This document shows, piece by piece, positions 11,273 through 23,511 of a stretch of DNA of 64,000 nt (positions within the stretch are counted from its first letter, which is position 1; each line of letters opens with the position of its first letter). Source of the DNA: Antitrichia curtipendula. Taxonomy: Eukaryota > Streptophyta > Bryopsida > Hypnales > Leucodontaceae. A program made the translations under genes and the position numbers. The notes beneath the pieces were generated by a model. The model did not search any database, had not been told where the DNA came from, and saw only the letters and a list, made by a program, of their open reading frames with translations. The stretch lies in assembly GCA_951230915.1 (NCBI GenBank), contig OX579641.1:310001-374000 (forward strand), written 5' to 3'.

Positions 11273-12910
11273 CTATTCATCATCAAAACTTAAAATCTTT
11301 CCCCGTACTGGGGAGGCACCAATCTCAAGAATGCGTGAAGTCGTGCCAGGTGTAGCCAGTCTTGACCCCGAAGACGCTCCAGGATCCAGCCCCTGTTGGT
11401 TCCGGAAGACAGGGAGTCGGTCCGTCCTAGGAGTTGTGGGAAGATACTGGAACGCTGAGTTTTGGACCGGAGCATTGTATCGTCGATACTGATTGGAATT
11501 ACCCCGACCAGAGCCTGCACCGCGACCGCGTGGTTGGGACGCATGTCCTCGGCTGTATCCACCGCCTGATTGGCGATTTGCGCTTGGCGGCGTGTTCAGG
11601 TTTATTTTTTGCCGCTTGGAGGGAGGCGCATGGCTAGGAGTACCCGGGTTGGCTACCGAAAAGGAAGCCGGTTTAAGCATCCGCTCAATCTGCCGAGGTC
11701 CAGGGAGATCAGGTAACTCGGCAAGGACCTTCCCAGTGGGATTGTTAGCGAATTGTATCGCTCCAGTACACATCCAAGCGCGGGAATAAGCAAAAGCAAT
11801 CTGACAACGAATGGCTGTGCGGCCCGCCCCTTGCATCCATATTAAAAACGCTATAAATTTTGCCTTCAGAGAAGGAAAAGACTCATCTGGGAAAAATTTC
11901 TCCAGGTGGTTTACCATATACCAGCATGAATGATCCCACCAAATAAAGGATCCATTGCAACCATTGTTGGACTTAGGGTGGCAAGCACATCTGAGGTAGG
12001 GACGATGTACGTTCCACATCTCTTGAGGGTGCTTGTCTCTCCTATCGTTGGCTGTAGGAACTTCTAGTTTTATGTGCAGTTTCACAGTAGTGACTGAGCA
12101 CTTGCTATGGTCGTAGCCATATAATGCAAAAGCATTAACTAGATTTTGGCCATTGGATATGATCCTCTTACTGTTCAAGGCAGCTTCTTTACACTCGTCT
12201 AAATCTGATTTTTGCAAGCCAGCCCAAATGCGCCAAGTAGACAGCAGAATGGGAGCCAACGAGTTGACATTACCGGTCGCCCAGACACGGTGGCCTTTAG
12301 CTGTCATTTGGTCCTCAATAGTTCTTTGTGGTACAAAAGGAATAGCGAGATGGCGTCCAGAGGACACCAATGTCTCTTGCTCTTTTTCTAACTGGGTAGA
12401 GACTATGGATTCCTGCAGATCTTCTAATGCAGCCTTATGAGCTTCATCGATAGATAGATTTGCTAGATATGGGTGGTTAAACGTACCGGATTCAGGGATC
12501 GACAGTTGGGACAATGAGGAGCAACAATCATCCGTCTGATTGTTTGCATGCCTAATTGCAACCTCCGTGATGGTGGTGTTTTTCTTGGCGTCTGCCAAGT
12601 CGAGCTCATCTTCAGCTAGTATTTGCAACAGCTTCCCCTGGAATTCCTGTAAGCGTGCTAGCGCTTTTGGCAGATCGGTGTTTGCCACTTCAAATATACG
12701 AGTCCATTGAGCAAGATCAAGAACTGTGAGGAGAAGTGCTGGCTCACCCTCTTCACCGGCATTGTTGATGGCCGTGAGGTCGTTCTCCTGTATATATTGA
12801 TGGACTTCAGCTGGACTAATTGCTGCAAGAGTGGCCTGCACCCCAGGGATCGGTGGTGGAAGCGGCTCCTTGTATCCCAGAGCTAGCATGTCTGGATGCC
12901 ATGCGGACAA
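11273..12910 (-). CDS. Gag-like RNA-binding protein (ORF1) of the Penelope-like element
   Basis: This is a 545-codon frame ending TAG, 31 bases before the ORF2 frame. The N-terminal half is helical and acidic (around DLTAINNAGEEGEP). The middle has a Cys/His/Trp-rich segment (LRCACHP...NGCNGSFIWWDHSCW) that may bind metal. The C-terminal 150 residues are basic and RG-rich (GGGYSRGHASQPRGRGAG), as in RNA-binding tails. I do not recognise a named domain. The role as nucleocapsid or ORF1 protein is inferred from position and composition. Confidence 0.65.
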   Translation of the reverse strand: MSAWHPDMLALGYKEPLPPPIPGVQATLAAISPAEVHQYIQENDLTAINNAGEEGEPALLLTVLDLAQWTRIFEVANTDLPKALARLQEFQGKLLQILAEDELDLADAKKNTTITEVAIRHANNQTDDCCSSLSQLSIPESGTFNHPYLANLSIDEAHKAALEDLQESIVSTQLEKEQETLVSSGRHLAIPFVPQRTIEDQMTAKGHRVWATGNVNSLAPILLSTWRIWAGLQKSDLDECKEAALNSKRIISNGQNLVNAFALYGYDHSKCSVTTVKLHIKLEVPTANDRRDKHPQEMWNVHRPYLRCACHPKSNNGCNGSFIWWDHSCWYMVNHLEKFFPDESFPSLKAKFIAFLIWMQGAGRTAIRCQIAFAYSRAWMCTGAIQFANNPTGKVLAELPDLPGPRQIERMLKPASFSVANPGTPSHAPPSKRQKINLNTPPSANRQSGGGYSRGHASQPRGRGAGSGRGNSNQYRRYNAPVQNSAFQYLPTTPRTDRLPVFRNQQGLDPGASSGSRLATPGTTSRILEIGASPVRGKILSFDDE

Positions 12911-13021
12911 AGTTTTTTGAGCCTGAAAGTAACCTCATACCCAACATAAATTAGAAAACTATGAGCACGGAAACAGAATGAATATCGGAAGGATTTCACC
13001 AATCCTTCATGGATAAAGAGC

Positions 13022-14250
13022 AAAAAATTCCTTTCTGGTACACCCCATTCCTGGGCAATATTCCTACCATTTCCAGCTTCTCAGTTTTTATCATATTTAT
13101 GTGACATTTCTTGTGCATAAAGCCACTAGAACACTAAGAAAATCAGTCATTTCCATGTCCCATTTTTTCAATAAAATTTTTCAGCTCATAAATATAGTAC
13201 ATAGTATTACAATCTAGAGTAAATCATCTAAGTGGAAGGTCAAGTTTTCGCATGAAGTATCTCCAAAAATTCCAAGAGGTCATGAGCCTCACCTGTGCCC
13301 ATCCCAAAAACACAACAACCAAATGTGATGTTAGTGAGGATGCAACAGGTGTCTGCAGCTCATATACGCGTGTTATAGCTTTCACTTGGAATGATAAAAG
13401 AAGCAAAGGCAAAAAAACAAAACCCTAGACCACATTCCATACCAACAATGATCATTAGTAGACAAAGACCTGGTCATTAGTAGACTGCTGTGAAGAAGAT
13501 GCCATTTTTCCTTAAAAGTTACCACCACAGAAGTCCGTCCAGTATCAAATATCCACCAACAAAAAGAGCTAGCAATGTTTAGAACACGCAGTTTACTAGC
13601 ACTTCCCCCAGAAGTAAGACTACTTGCAATAAGAGGCCCTTGTCCAATTCCTCAGAGAGGTATATGGACTGGCTGGGCAGGGCTTCAGTCCCTGCCTGCC
13701 ACATGCTTATTGGAGAGGAGTTGGCTGCCTGTCCAGTTCAGCAAGGGCTTCCCGGCCGCCCCATCAGAAGCTTCCCGGCCGCCCATCATAGACTTCCAGA
13801 CAGCTCAGCAGAGGCGCCATTTCAGGAAGGTTTTAAGAAACCTTCATAGCAAGGCCAGTAACGTTCATCAAGCCTAGGGACCAATAAATTCAGATTTTGG
13901 AGGTTATTTTAGGACGTCAGAGGAGATTAATATTACCATCATGAAGGGCATAATCTCAGGATGTGCATATTTCCAGCAACGGACATATAGTTAAACTATA
14001 TCCATTAGAGGTGTCAAGTTTATGATCTGTCAGTGATAAAATCAAGCTTAAAAATCAAGCCAGTAAGGAAAGCAAATTCATGTAGTATGCTCACAATCAC
14101 ACTGGATCATTTTCTGAAACCAATAGAGCTAGCAAGTCGAGTACATAAATTTTTTTCCTTAAAACATACATATATATGTACATAACCAAAAGTCTTTCTA
14201 AATTCACGTACTTGGATACGGAATCATGAAAAAAGAAAAAAAGAAAAAAA
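13022..14250 (-). repeat. Upstream direct repeat (pLTR-like) of the Penelope-like element
   Basis: This is the upstream copy in element orientation and should contain the promoter for the gag-like and reverse transcriptase ORFs, which follow from 12910 downward on minus. Its outer edge merges into about 200 bases of A-rich sequence (14250-14440). Confidence 0.9.
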
Positions 14251-14440
14251 AAAATTAAAAAAAAAGAAAAAAAGGAAAAAAGAAAAAAAGAAAAAAATTA
14301 AAAAAGAAAAAAAGAAAAAAAGAAAAAAATGAAAAAAGAAAAAAAGAAAAAAATTAAAAACACTGAAAATAGTAATAAAATTTAAATGAAAATAAGCTAA
14401 AAATGTAAAGGAAAAAAAAAAATGAAAAAAATAGAATATC
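14224..14440. repeat. A-rich low-complexity tract
   Basis: Runs of A interrupted by single G or T form about 200 bases next to the upstream direct repeat of the Penelope-like element. A shorter A-rich tract (7660-7701) lies at the other end. They may be target sequence, or tails added in rounds of target-primed reverse transcription. A 72-codon Phe-rich frame on the minus strand is an artefact of this composition. Confidence 0.8.
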
Positions 14441-14654
14441 AAAAAAATGCAGAAAGTACAAAAAGTATGGGTTCATTAATATTCATTTCAAATACATATG
14501 CTAGAGTTGGCACTAGTTTTGCTAGATAAATACTAGGGGTTAGTTTTTATTTCTAATAGCAAATTTCAAATCGTCCTGTATTAATGTATTAACTATCTAT
14601 TATTAATGTAATAAAAAAAAATTCCTCAGCATTTTTATGGGTAAGGATTTCAGA

Positions 14655-14885
14655 ATTCAGCGTTCTTAGGGTTTAGGGTTTCTTTAGGGTTTTAGGGTTT
14701 AGGATTTAGGGGGGGGGGAGGGTTTTCAGGGTTTTAGGATTATTTAGGGTTCATGGGCTTTAGGGCTTAGGGTTTAGGGGGGGGGAGGGTTTTCAGGGTT
14801 TTAGGATTATTTAGAGTTCATGGGCTTTAGGGCTTAGGGTTTAGGATTTAGATTAAAGTGAATTTAAGGGTTTAGGGTTTCAATA
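14655..14885 (+). repeat. Degenerate telomere-type TTTAGGG repeats
   Basis: TTAGGGTTTAGGGTTTCTTTAGGG-like units recur with G-runs (GGGGGGGGG) and two near-identical sub-blocks of about 95 bases, beginning near 14700 and 14770. The heptamer is the plant-type telomere repeat, so this resembles an interstitial, decayed telomeric tract. It lies about 400 bases from the 5' side of the Penelope-like element, which matters because endonuclease-lacking members of that class are known to attach to telomeres in other eukaryotes. Confidence 0.65.
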
Positions 14886-17590
14886 TCTTATACTGCAAGG
14901 TTCACGGTCTTCAATTTTAGGGTTCACAATCTTAGTCCTTTGGTTCCTTTGCTTTAGAGTTATAGGTTTATATTGTCCACAATAGTAGGATTTCAAACAT
15001 CAAGATAATATAAAATTGGAGGGTGTTTTTTGGCAGTGAAAGTAGTAAATTTAGACGGTATTTTTATACCAATCATTTGTTTATCTTAATTAGAAAATGT
15101 CGAATCGAGGAATGCTCTTAATATAAATTATGATTTCACAAATTTGAAAGGCTATAAGTGCCCACATCTTGCAAAACAATTTGAACCATCGATATTGAAG
15201 TGTAATTTATGTTCATGTTTTTAATTCAAATTACATTTTCTAATGGTTAGCTTTCAATAATTTATGTGATCATGTTGTTTAGGAGCGATCGTGGCTTAGA
15301 CAACCTTTGTGTTGATTTCTCTCTCCATTGAATTTGATGTTGAGTTACATTGTTATTTAATAATGGTGTCCCTAGTTGTTGTTTTCCTAAATGCAAGCCT
15401 TTAATTTGAAACAAGGTCATTCAACCTATGTCTCGCGTTTATGCAAACTTTAATTTTAAATGTTTTCTACAACAAGGTTCTATAATTCGTAATTGAAGAT
15501 ATCAAAAGTAATTGTTTCAATTTGTATGCAAGTACAACTACCACATATGTAACTAGTAGGCAATATACACAAATTTTTAAATTCTGAATTGAATTGTAGA
15601 ATAATCATTAGATAGATTTCTTTAGGCACTCTCAAAAAAACTTAGTATCAAATGAAGAACAGAGGCATGGAATCTATTGAGTTCCCTCAAAACTATTGCG
15701 CACCATAAAATTGAAATTGATGTCATATACTAGCAGTTATATTTTTAATTCACGTAAGCTGGCAAAAGGCTGCAAATGTTTGGCGTTCCATAGCTTTGCT
15801 AAGTTTATAAATTATTAAAATGAAAACGAGGAATTCAGGAAAATCTTGTACCAGATGACCAATATATAGAGTGCCACTTCAAATAGTAGTTGGATGTTCA
15901 TTTTAAAAAAGAAAAAATAGGAGCAAAACGGGTTTACTTAGAAGAGTTTGTTAGTTGCATGGAGTGCAACTGAGTGAAACAACTTTTTGTAACGTTTAAA
16001 TCCTTCTGCAATGGGCACTTCTTCTTAAGCACCATATTTGGGAACTCTAAACTCTTCACCGAAGTTTCTAACTTTCAGTCGGAAGTGGTGGGAAATTAAA
16101 TTAGAGCTGAAAAAAAATTAAAGAGAAAAAAATATAAGAGTAAAATGGCATATGGTAAATTTATGGCAATTGAAGATTGCAATTAATGTATGCCCCCTTT
16201 TGCTAGTGTTAAATACAAATAACCTTTTATGTTTTTGTAAGCTGAACTTGTTAGAAAAATTAAATAGTTACACTATCATTGTGAGGATTGGAGTAATAAA
16301 TCATGTCATGTCAAATGAATGGAAATTATCTCACGTGGATTAGCACTTACTGAATTTATGATGTATCATGGCACATCATTGCAAGCCATATGATTGCGTA
16401 TGATGTATAGGTAAATGATTTTTTATGATGTATACTAAAAGCATGGATTTCATTTTGAAATTATGATTCACAACAATTACCAAAATTTTACTACAAGTAC
16501 ATTTAATTTATGCACTTGAATTACATGATTTTAATTTACATAGATTATCTTCATTTCCAGCAAGTGATGATTGTGGCAGTATTTTGTAGCAATGAATATT
16601 CGTTTTGACCTGAAATTGACATAAAACCTTTGAGATTTGACCTAATTTTGAAAGGTTTTATTGCAATTTAGGACAAATCGACATAAATTGCAAGAAAACC
16701 TTTCAAAATTAGGTCAAATCTCAAACGTTTTATGTCAATTCAAGTCAAAACTCGACTTCAATTGCATTAAAACCTTTTCACCGAATTTTTTAAATTTATC
16801 TTTCATTTCAATGGAAAACTCTCATTTGAATGAATATGGTGTTCATGGAAGAAAGGCCTTTGAACTTCGCTAACCTTATAGCGTTTTGCTGAATTGCAAG
16901 TATTCCTAATAAAACATGATCCAATTTAGGTTGTATGATTGTAATAATTGATTCATTTTGTGATTATTACTCTAAGTTATAAGATGTAAGATGCTCACGA
17001 TCCAATTTGGATTAGACAAAGTGACCTACTCTCGACCAGGGTGGTCAATTTTTTAACGTTCTGAAAATGTGACGAAGTAACATCTAATAAAGTTGTTAAG
17101 ATTTTGCACTAGGAAAAATAGGTATTCCTATATATTGGAAATAGGACGAATGACAATGTACACTTCCTTTTTTTTTAACTAATTCTAATCTTGATGGAAA
17201 ATTAACCAGAAGAAAACATTCGTAGTGTTTTCAATTTCTTAACTGTAGGAAATAATCCTTCGCAACGTTGTTGAACTGGACATTTGATACGTTGCTTAGG
17301 GTGTCAAAAATAATTGACATACTTTAATTCAATTACGAACTAATTAGTTAACCTTTTCTTTACTTTTATCTTGGTTGTACACACACGGATAGTACACATA
17401 ATGTTCTAAGCAAGTATTTGTTATATAAAAAAAAAAATAGTTCTAAAACTTATTGGAAAAGAGTGTTCATCAATTTAAATTTGAATAGTTAGTAGTAAGT
17501 TAAATAAATTTTGATTAGACCTCCGTCCTCTACAGGAGCCAGAAAATCTCATGATATGTATTTCATGGATTTTATAAAAATCTCATGATG
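14886..17590. other. AT-rich gene-free spacer of element A
   Basis: The stretch is very AT-rich with only short open frames, none with recognisable motifs. The one structured feature is the 150-bp foldback at 16602-16751. It separates the Penelope-like insertion from the start of the plus-strand gene. Confidence 0.6.
16602..16751. repeat. 150-bp near-perfect foldback
   Basis: The arm 16602-16670 (beginning GTTTTGACCTGAAATTGACA) is complementary, with only a few mismatches, to 16684-16751 (ending CAATTCAAGTCAAAAC). The loop is about 13 bases. This could be a short MITE or a small-RNA hairpin precursor. I saw no second copy in the window and no clear target duplication. Confidence 0.75.
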
Positions 17591-17687
17591 TGGATTTTAA
17601 TAAAGGGCGTTCCTTGATGAATTTTGGTCATGATGACCCTGTACATCCGCCGCCGGTCTTCCGCCTCGCCCTATCCGCTCGCGCCAC

Positions 17688-18049
17688 GTGGCCTCTGTCG
17701 CCTCCGGATGGTTTTCTCTTTCCCTCGATGAGAGTTTTGCTGCCTCCCGTTGTTTTCTCTCCCGATACTCTTCCTTTCCCCAACCTCACGCTGTTTTCTC
17801 TCCCGATGTTCCAGTCTTCGATCCTGATCCTTTGCGTTTTGTGCCGCTGGTCTTCCAGAGTGGACAACTTCCCTTGTCATCAGTGAGTGGAACTCGGCAT
17901 TGTTGGCGGCGAGGCGCGTTCGACATTGGAGGATTGCTGGAGCTGCAGGACATTGGAACTACTCCGGGAGCGCGTCCGACCTTGGAGGAGTTGGAGCAAA
18001 TAGTACTAGCTTTGCATTGTGCAGCGGGCTTGAAAGAGTTGTTGCGCAG
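17688..18049 (+). CDS. Possible first exon of the element A accessory gene
   Basis: An open frame runs into a good splice donor (GCGCAG|GTGAGT at 18049/18050) and ends in a helical segment, PTLEELEQIVLALHCAAGLKELLRR in outline. The base composition becomes GC-rich here, unlike the spacer on its left, as expected for a promoter and first exon. A second donor (GACAG|GTAAGT) lies at 18500/18501, so a short exon probably precedes it. I cannot fix the true start codon or how these exons join to 19380. Confidence 0.35.
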
Positions 18050-18520
18050 GTGAGTCAATGTCTTCGTTTGAGTGTCCCCACTTGCTCGCTTTTGGAAATG
18101 CATCACGGGATTTTTATTTTGTGCGTTGAGAACAATTGTGCTGTTAGCTTGTGCTATCTTGTTGGTAGCTTTGACATTGTGGACGTTGGACGGCATGTAG
18201 ATGTTATTAGTAGTTTCATTGAGTTTCGGAGAAATGCTACTCGCTTCCGTTCAAATTTGTCCCACCTCGTTCTTGTGCTCACTGGCGTGCAAGTTTAAGC
18301 TGTATCCATTGCGGTTCTTTGAGTTTGATACATAGTTCAAATTTATGGCTTCCTGATGTTGATCTTTGCCGTCATGTATCAGGAGTTGAGGCTGCGATTC
18401 GTACATTGAAGGTTGCTTTGTGGCCTTGACCACGTTGAAGACGAAGCATGGCAGGACCGTCATCACAACGCAGCGGAGGCCTTCCAATTTGGAATGACAG
18501 GTAAGTTCCTCTGAACCGTA

Positions 18521-19312
18521 TGTCGTGAGATCTCACCATACTACCATTACAGAGTTTTAGACAAGAACAGCAGAGGTTTTAGAATTAGCAGATTGAAGAA
18601 TGCACGATAATTACAAGTCTGTAGTTCAGAACCCACGGTTTTAAGGTTGTTAAAACCCTATAACCGCGCATCGTGGCGTGGCATCAACTAGAGAAATGCA
18701 TAAGGGGTCAGCCCTATCAGGAGATCCCACGATGAAGTATCCATTAGAGTAGTCCGACTGGGAAATTTGGGACAGTTAATCTGCATTGGATGTCCTGTAA
18801 ATGATTGTATTCACATTCAAATCATCGTGAGATCCCCTGATAACCAAGAGACATCAAAGAAATGAGGGAAATAAGATACTCAATAAGCTGAAAAAGCAAC
18901 CGCATAACCGTAAAATCTCACTCCTGAGACTGAAGCTGTAGAATAAAAGAGAGATTACCGTGAGATCTCACGATAACGGATCATGAGTGGTATCCCAGAA
19001 CACCAAAGCTTATTGTAGTCTGCCCAACCAGAGCTGCTCCCCTTATAGTGATTGCATCGTGTGATCCCCTGATAAGCAAGGTAGACCAACAGATCATGAA
19101 TAATAAGTAGTTCAGTCTAAACCCTAAACCCGGATGTATGAGTGAGGACACATCGTGAGATCTCACGATGACGACCAGTAATAGTCTAGCATCGTGAGAT
19201 CCCCTGATGATGTTCACGTAGGAACTCTCCAGTTCCATTCGAAGCCGCGGTGTCGTAATAATCTGTCATAGAAGCCCTACTGTAGAAGCAGACATCGTGT
19301 GATCTCACAATG
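18521..19312. repeat. Palindrome family A, dense cluster in the 5' introns of the accessory gene (8 copies)
   Basis: Copies start at 18521, 18715, 18823, 18956, 19055, 19151, 19190 and 19293. The one at 19151-19170 is the perfect CATCGTGAGATCTCACGATG; others combine a CATCGTGAGATC half with a CCCCTGATG half. They fill the intron that ends at the acceptor at 19379. Further intronic copies follow at 20765, 20887 and 22681. Confidence 0.85.
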
Positions 19313-20764
19313 ATTCCAGATGTGGACCTGCTATGATGACACTCTAATCTAACACTTTGTATGATATGAAATGCTGCAGTGGTGCACAGATGCAGGACAT
19401 TCCTGAGGACTTGAGCCCAAGGAAGCTTGCAGCCTTTGTCGACTACTGGATACATTCCTTCGAGTACATCGGGGAGCACAATCCGGCGGCAGTTTTCCGA
19501 TGCAACCTCAGCGTCACGGAGTGGTGGCTGGAGTTCGTGATAGAGGAAGGCAAGGCTCTCATTGTCCCGATGCTGAGACATCTCGACAGGGTGCACAAAC
19601 CAGCTGGGCTAAACGTCACGGAGATGCAGGGCCTTGATGGGCATACAGTTCTTGTCATTGTGGAGGAAAAGATACCGAACAGTGACCAGTTCATCACCTA
19701 CGGCTTTATCCTGGACTACGCTAAGCTCAACATGACGAAGTGCAAGTCCATGACAGACAGATCCTTGCTGTTCTGTAGAAGCACCTCATCACCCCATTGG
19801 AGTGTGGCTGAAATGAAATCGCAGTGGGATTTGATTGATGAGGATCGGATCGACGTTGGAGCTCCCGAGCGTCCAGTTGTTCACGGTACTCCTACCAAAC
19901 CATCTCCGAAGAAGAAGGCCAAGAAGCGCAAGTCAGCTGCCGGAGCTCCAGGTGACAAAGAGGTGGTAGAAGAAGCCACATCATCTGGGAAAAAGCAAAA
20001 GGTAGGGACCGAGTTATCTATTCACGTGTGCGTGAATATGGAAGAGAGCAAAATCAAGAAGCTGACAAGGGAGGACATGACTAAGATGAAGAAGTTGTAT
20101 GACACCCATTTCACGGACTTGTACCGATGGGGGAAGAAACCATTCTGCAACGTGGCCAGAGATCCCATCCGCGTACACTACGATTGCTTGCACGAGGCTC
20201 CCCCCGGAATTCTCGTGTACAGAGGGATAGAGCAAAGCCGCCTTGAAGGGATCACGAACAAGGCCAGAATCGCACCTGACTTTGACTCAGATAATAGAGT
20301 TATAACGGTGCTCCCTGTCGAGCGCGGTCCTTATGGGGACAAGAAGAAGGCCGACTTCTACAAAGAGGAGCCCGACAATGCGGTTTTCAGCACAAAGACT
20401 CAGTACTTCATTATAGGGGGACAACACACTGTGAGGGCGTACAGGAATTTGGTGAAAGACGGCGAGATAGCAGAGGTGGACAAGAAGTTAGCAACGACAT
20501 TCAACATAGTACCCATCTTCACCAAGAAGGAGAACTTCGATAACGTGTTGTTGCTTTCATGGGCCCTCAACCAAAATCTTGCTGGCGAACAGAAAGAGCA
20601 GTGCTTCACGAAGCAACTAATCAACACCAGGATCAAATGGAGAGACATGGGCAGCCCGCAACCAGCACTCTTCGGTAGGCACCACGGCAAGAAGTACCTG
20701 GTATGAGTGATGTCAAATGCCCTCATTTGGTCGGTCCACTGCTAAATGCAGTCTTCATTCTCAA

Positions 20765-20906
20765 TATCGTGGGATCCCCTGATGCTAATGTAGCTCTCAA
20801 TCTAGGATCATGAGTTCGCTTACTCTAGAATGAAATGTCCACTTCGATTGTCGAAATACACGGTGACTTCCTCCAAAATAGTATATCATCGTGAGATCCC
20901 CTAATG
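20765..20906. repeat. Palindrome family A copies in intron 20701-20965
   Basis: TATCGTGGGATCCCCTGATG at 20765 and CATCGTGAGATCCCCTAATG at 20887 both lie inside one intron of the accessory gene. A further near-copy, CATTGTGAGATCTCCGGATG, is at 22681-22700 inside intron 22657-22754. Almost every intron of this gene that is long enough carries at least one. Confidence 0.85.
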
Positions 20907-23511
20907 CTTCAATGCTGTACACGGTCTTGTACTAATAGTCCCATTGTGTTTCTGGTCTTGAGCAGGCATTTCATCCGTCCCTTGTAACAATCTTCACGGG
21001 TCAGAAGCCGAAAGACAACAAGGAGCTGCGGATTCCACTTGCCTTTCTCGAGGACGACAAGGATGTTAACAGATGGATTAAAATCGAGGAGAAGTACATG
21101 ACAGGGTTGCTGCCGGACACCGCAGGGTCAGTCAATGAGACCGGATCTCTGAAGCGCAAGCCCCTTACTGCAAACGATTTCAAGACGTTGTATGGGCTTC
21201 GAGCGGAAGACATCAACTACCTTGCAACTCTTGTGGAAGAGAAAAAAATTACCGTGAAGAGCGGCAAGGTCAAGACCCCGAAACCCCTCATGACTCTTGC
21301 TTCGGCAGGCGCCAAGGAGCGCCTCATTCGGGGATGAAGAACGAGTTGATGCTTCACTACATGAAGCATCCACTACCTAGCAAGAAGCCGGAGTACGAGC
21401 CATACTCCCCAACGGAGTGGGACGACTTCGCGAAGGAGAAGGGAATAGATCGTGAGCAAGTAGAGCTTTGGGTGAACAAAGCCATGGATTCGCATTCCGG
21501 ATTGAAGTGGCTGCTGGATCGCACAGCGGGGCTTAACAAGACGATCGACCTGGCTGACTGTCCGCAATTTGTGCGGGACATGTGGGAGGCGTACTTCAGT
21601 TCAACGGCGACCATTGGAGTGGAGGAGGCGCTTGAGAAGGGGTACTCCGAGAACTACATGTGCAGAGTCTTGGACGACCACTCCGGGAATCTCAGCAGTG
21701 TTCTGAGGAACCCCGACGTCGTTTTTTGGCGGGATGGAAGTAAGCCGCACATGTACTTCTGGTTTCTCTTTGAGCAGACGGATTTGGGATCACGGGCAAA
21801 ACTTCTGGAGGATCGAAGACTGAGACTATTCTTCGACGCTTTGGAGTGCTACAATCCATTCACGAAGCTTATCACAGCCCGGTCTGCCGCCGTACTCCTT
21901 ACTGATGCAGAGGGATACCACATGCTGTGTCTTCATTTGGAGAAGAGAAGACGTGAAAACGGCAACACTAGAGTGTGGGACCTGCACCTTGTCAATTACA
22001 TGACGGCACCAGAGGACGGATTCCCGGAGACTGTCGCCGGGGAGGGCTTCAACATCTTCGTTGTGTTCTGCTTCGGGTACAACAAGGAATATGGTTTGCA
22101 ATTGTCTTTCAAGACGTTCTTCCCGGGAGAATCGAAAAAGATGAAGCAAGTGTACAGGTCCAAAGAGCATCGGGATGACTTCACATATTGGAGACGGCAG
22201 AATGTACCGTACTTGAAGATTTCGACGGCCATGATCATCTTCTTCGAGCACGTATATGGCGACCTTATCCTCGTCAACATTAACGGTGGACCAGAGTTCA
22301 CATTCCTAGGAATGGTACGCAATTGATTGTCCCTCTCCTTTTCATCGCCTTCCAATATTATGTTGATCCCATAAACTAGCAGATACTGACGTACTCTTCT
22401 TCCCCATCTGCTGTAGAGTGCCAAAGTAAAAGTCCTCAAAGTTGTGAAATCCGCGGAGGCTGCATATGAAAGTCAAGCCTTTGCGAGACAAATGTGGGAC
22501 CACTTCCACTTGAAGCCGAAGCCACTGTCTGAGCACCAAGTATTGAACGACGAGGAGCAGGACTCGGATGAGGAGGAAGAAGCGTACAAGGAATTGGACA
22601 ATTCCGGTGAACGAGAACATGAAGGAGGAACCGGATTATTGCAGGGGAACAATAAGGTCAGTGTACACTTCTTGTTGAGCCATTGTGAGATCTCCGGATG
22701 CCTGGCAGTGCACATCAATGATATACGCTATCCCAATGGCTTACTGATTTCCAGTGTCGTTGGCATGTTCCGACGCAGGAGGGCTCTCTGCGAGGAAGGG
22801 GGCAGACGGGTGACTTCGAGACTCCGCCCTTGGTCAACAAGATAGAAAAGGAAGTTTGTCCAGCGTGGGAGAGCAGGAGGGAAAGGCATGGGAAGGGAGT
22901 TCGGAATTCACCAGCTGGTTCAGGTGCTGCTCGTCACTATAGTGAGTTGGAGGACGACGCTGCGGACGCGGCGCTTACTGACAAGAGAAAACTCCATAAG
23001 AAAGCCGTCAAGAACTCTTCGAAGTCAATCAGAGGTCCAGAGCAGTCGACGCAGGAGAAGCGGAAAAAACCAGAAATCAAGAAGAAGCTTTCTAATGTTC
23101 TGGAGAAGGTGAAGGACAAGGTAATCGTTAAGAAGAAGAGCAAGAGCACCGCAGTGCTAGCGGCGGAGAAGTTCTTGGAGGACGGAATCACCTCATCACC
23201 TGACGTGGAAGTAATTGAGAAGGACCGGTTTGTTCGTCGCTCAGATCCTGAGATGGTGGCAACCGGAAATCAACAGGGCAAGGGCTCCGGCGACGATGCA
23301 GTGGATTCGCCGTCACCGGAAGCGTCGAAAGCCGCGAAGACACTGGTTTCCTGCGCCTCTCGACCGTCACATTTAGAGTCCGCCGACAATACACTCTCGG
23401 GTGCTGAGCACCCTCAGATGTCTGATGCGGAGCAGGGAAATGGAGAGGGTCCGATCGTTCAGTCACCTGTGAAGGAGGCAGGACGACCGCAGGAGGAAGT
23501 TGCCCAGCCGT

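Larger units (their letters stand above)
7702..14250 (-). mobile_element. Penelope-like retroelement with 1.2 kb terminal direct repeats
   Basis: Two direct repeats of 1,229 bp (7702-8930 and 13022-14250), apparently identical by eye, flank a 4.1 kb interior. The interior has a gag-like ORF and a reverse transcriptase ORF, both on minus. Both outer flanks are A-rich low-complexity DNA, which hides the exact ends and any target duplication. The repeats lack TG...CA ends, and the interior shows no primer-binding site, protease, RNase H, integrase or GIY-YIG domain. With the Penelope-type motifs of the reverse transcriptase, this suggests an endonuclease-lacking Penelope-like element with pLTR-like repeats, or a tandem insertion. 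It sits between the two genes of element A. Near-identity of the repeats implies a recent insertion. Confidence 0.7.

Noticed and set aside
7702..14250. Classical Ty1 or Ty3 LTR retrotransposon
   Set aside because: There is no protease, RNase H or integrase, no TG...CA ends and no primer-binding site, and the reverse transcriptase motifs are Penelope-like.
14224..14442. A Phe-rich 72-codon frame on minus
   Set aside because: It is the translation of an A-rich low-complexity tract.
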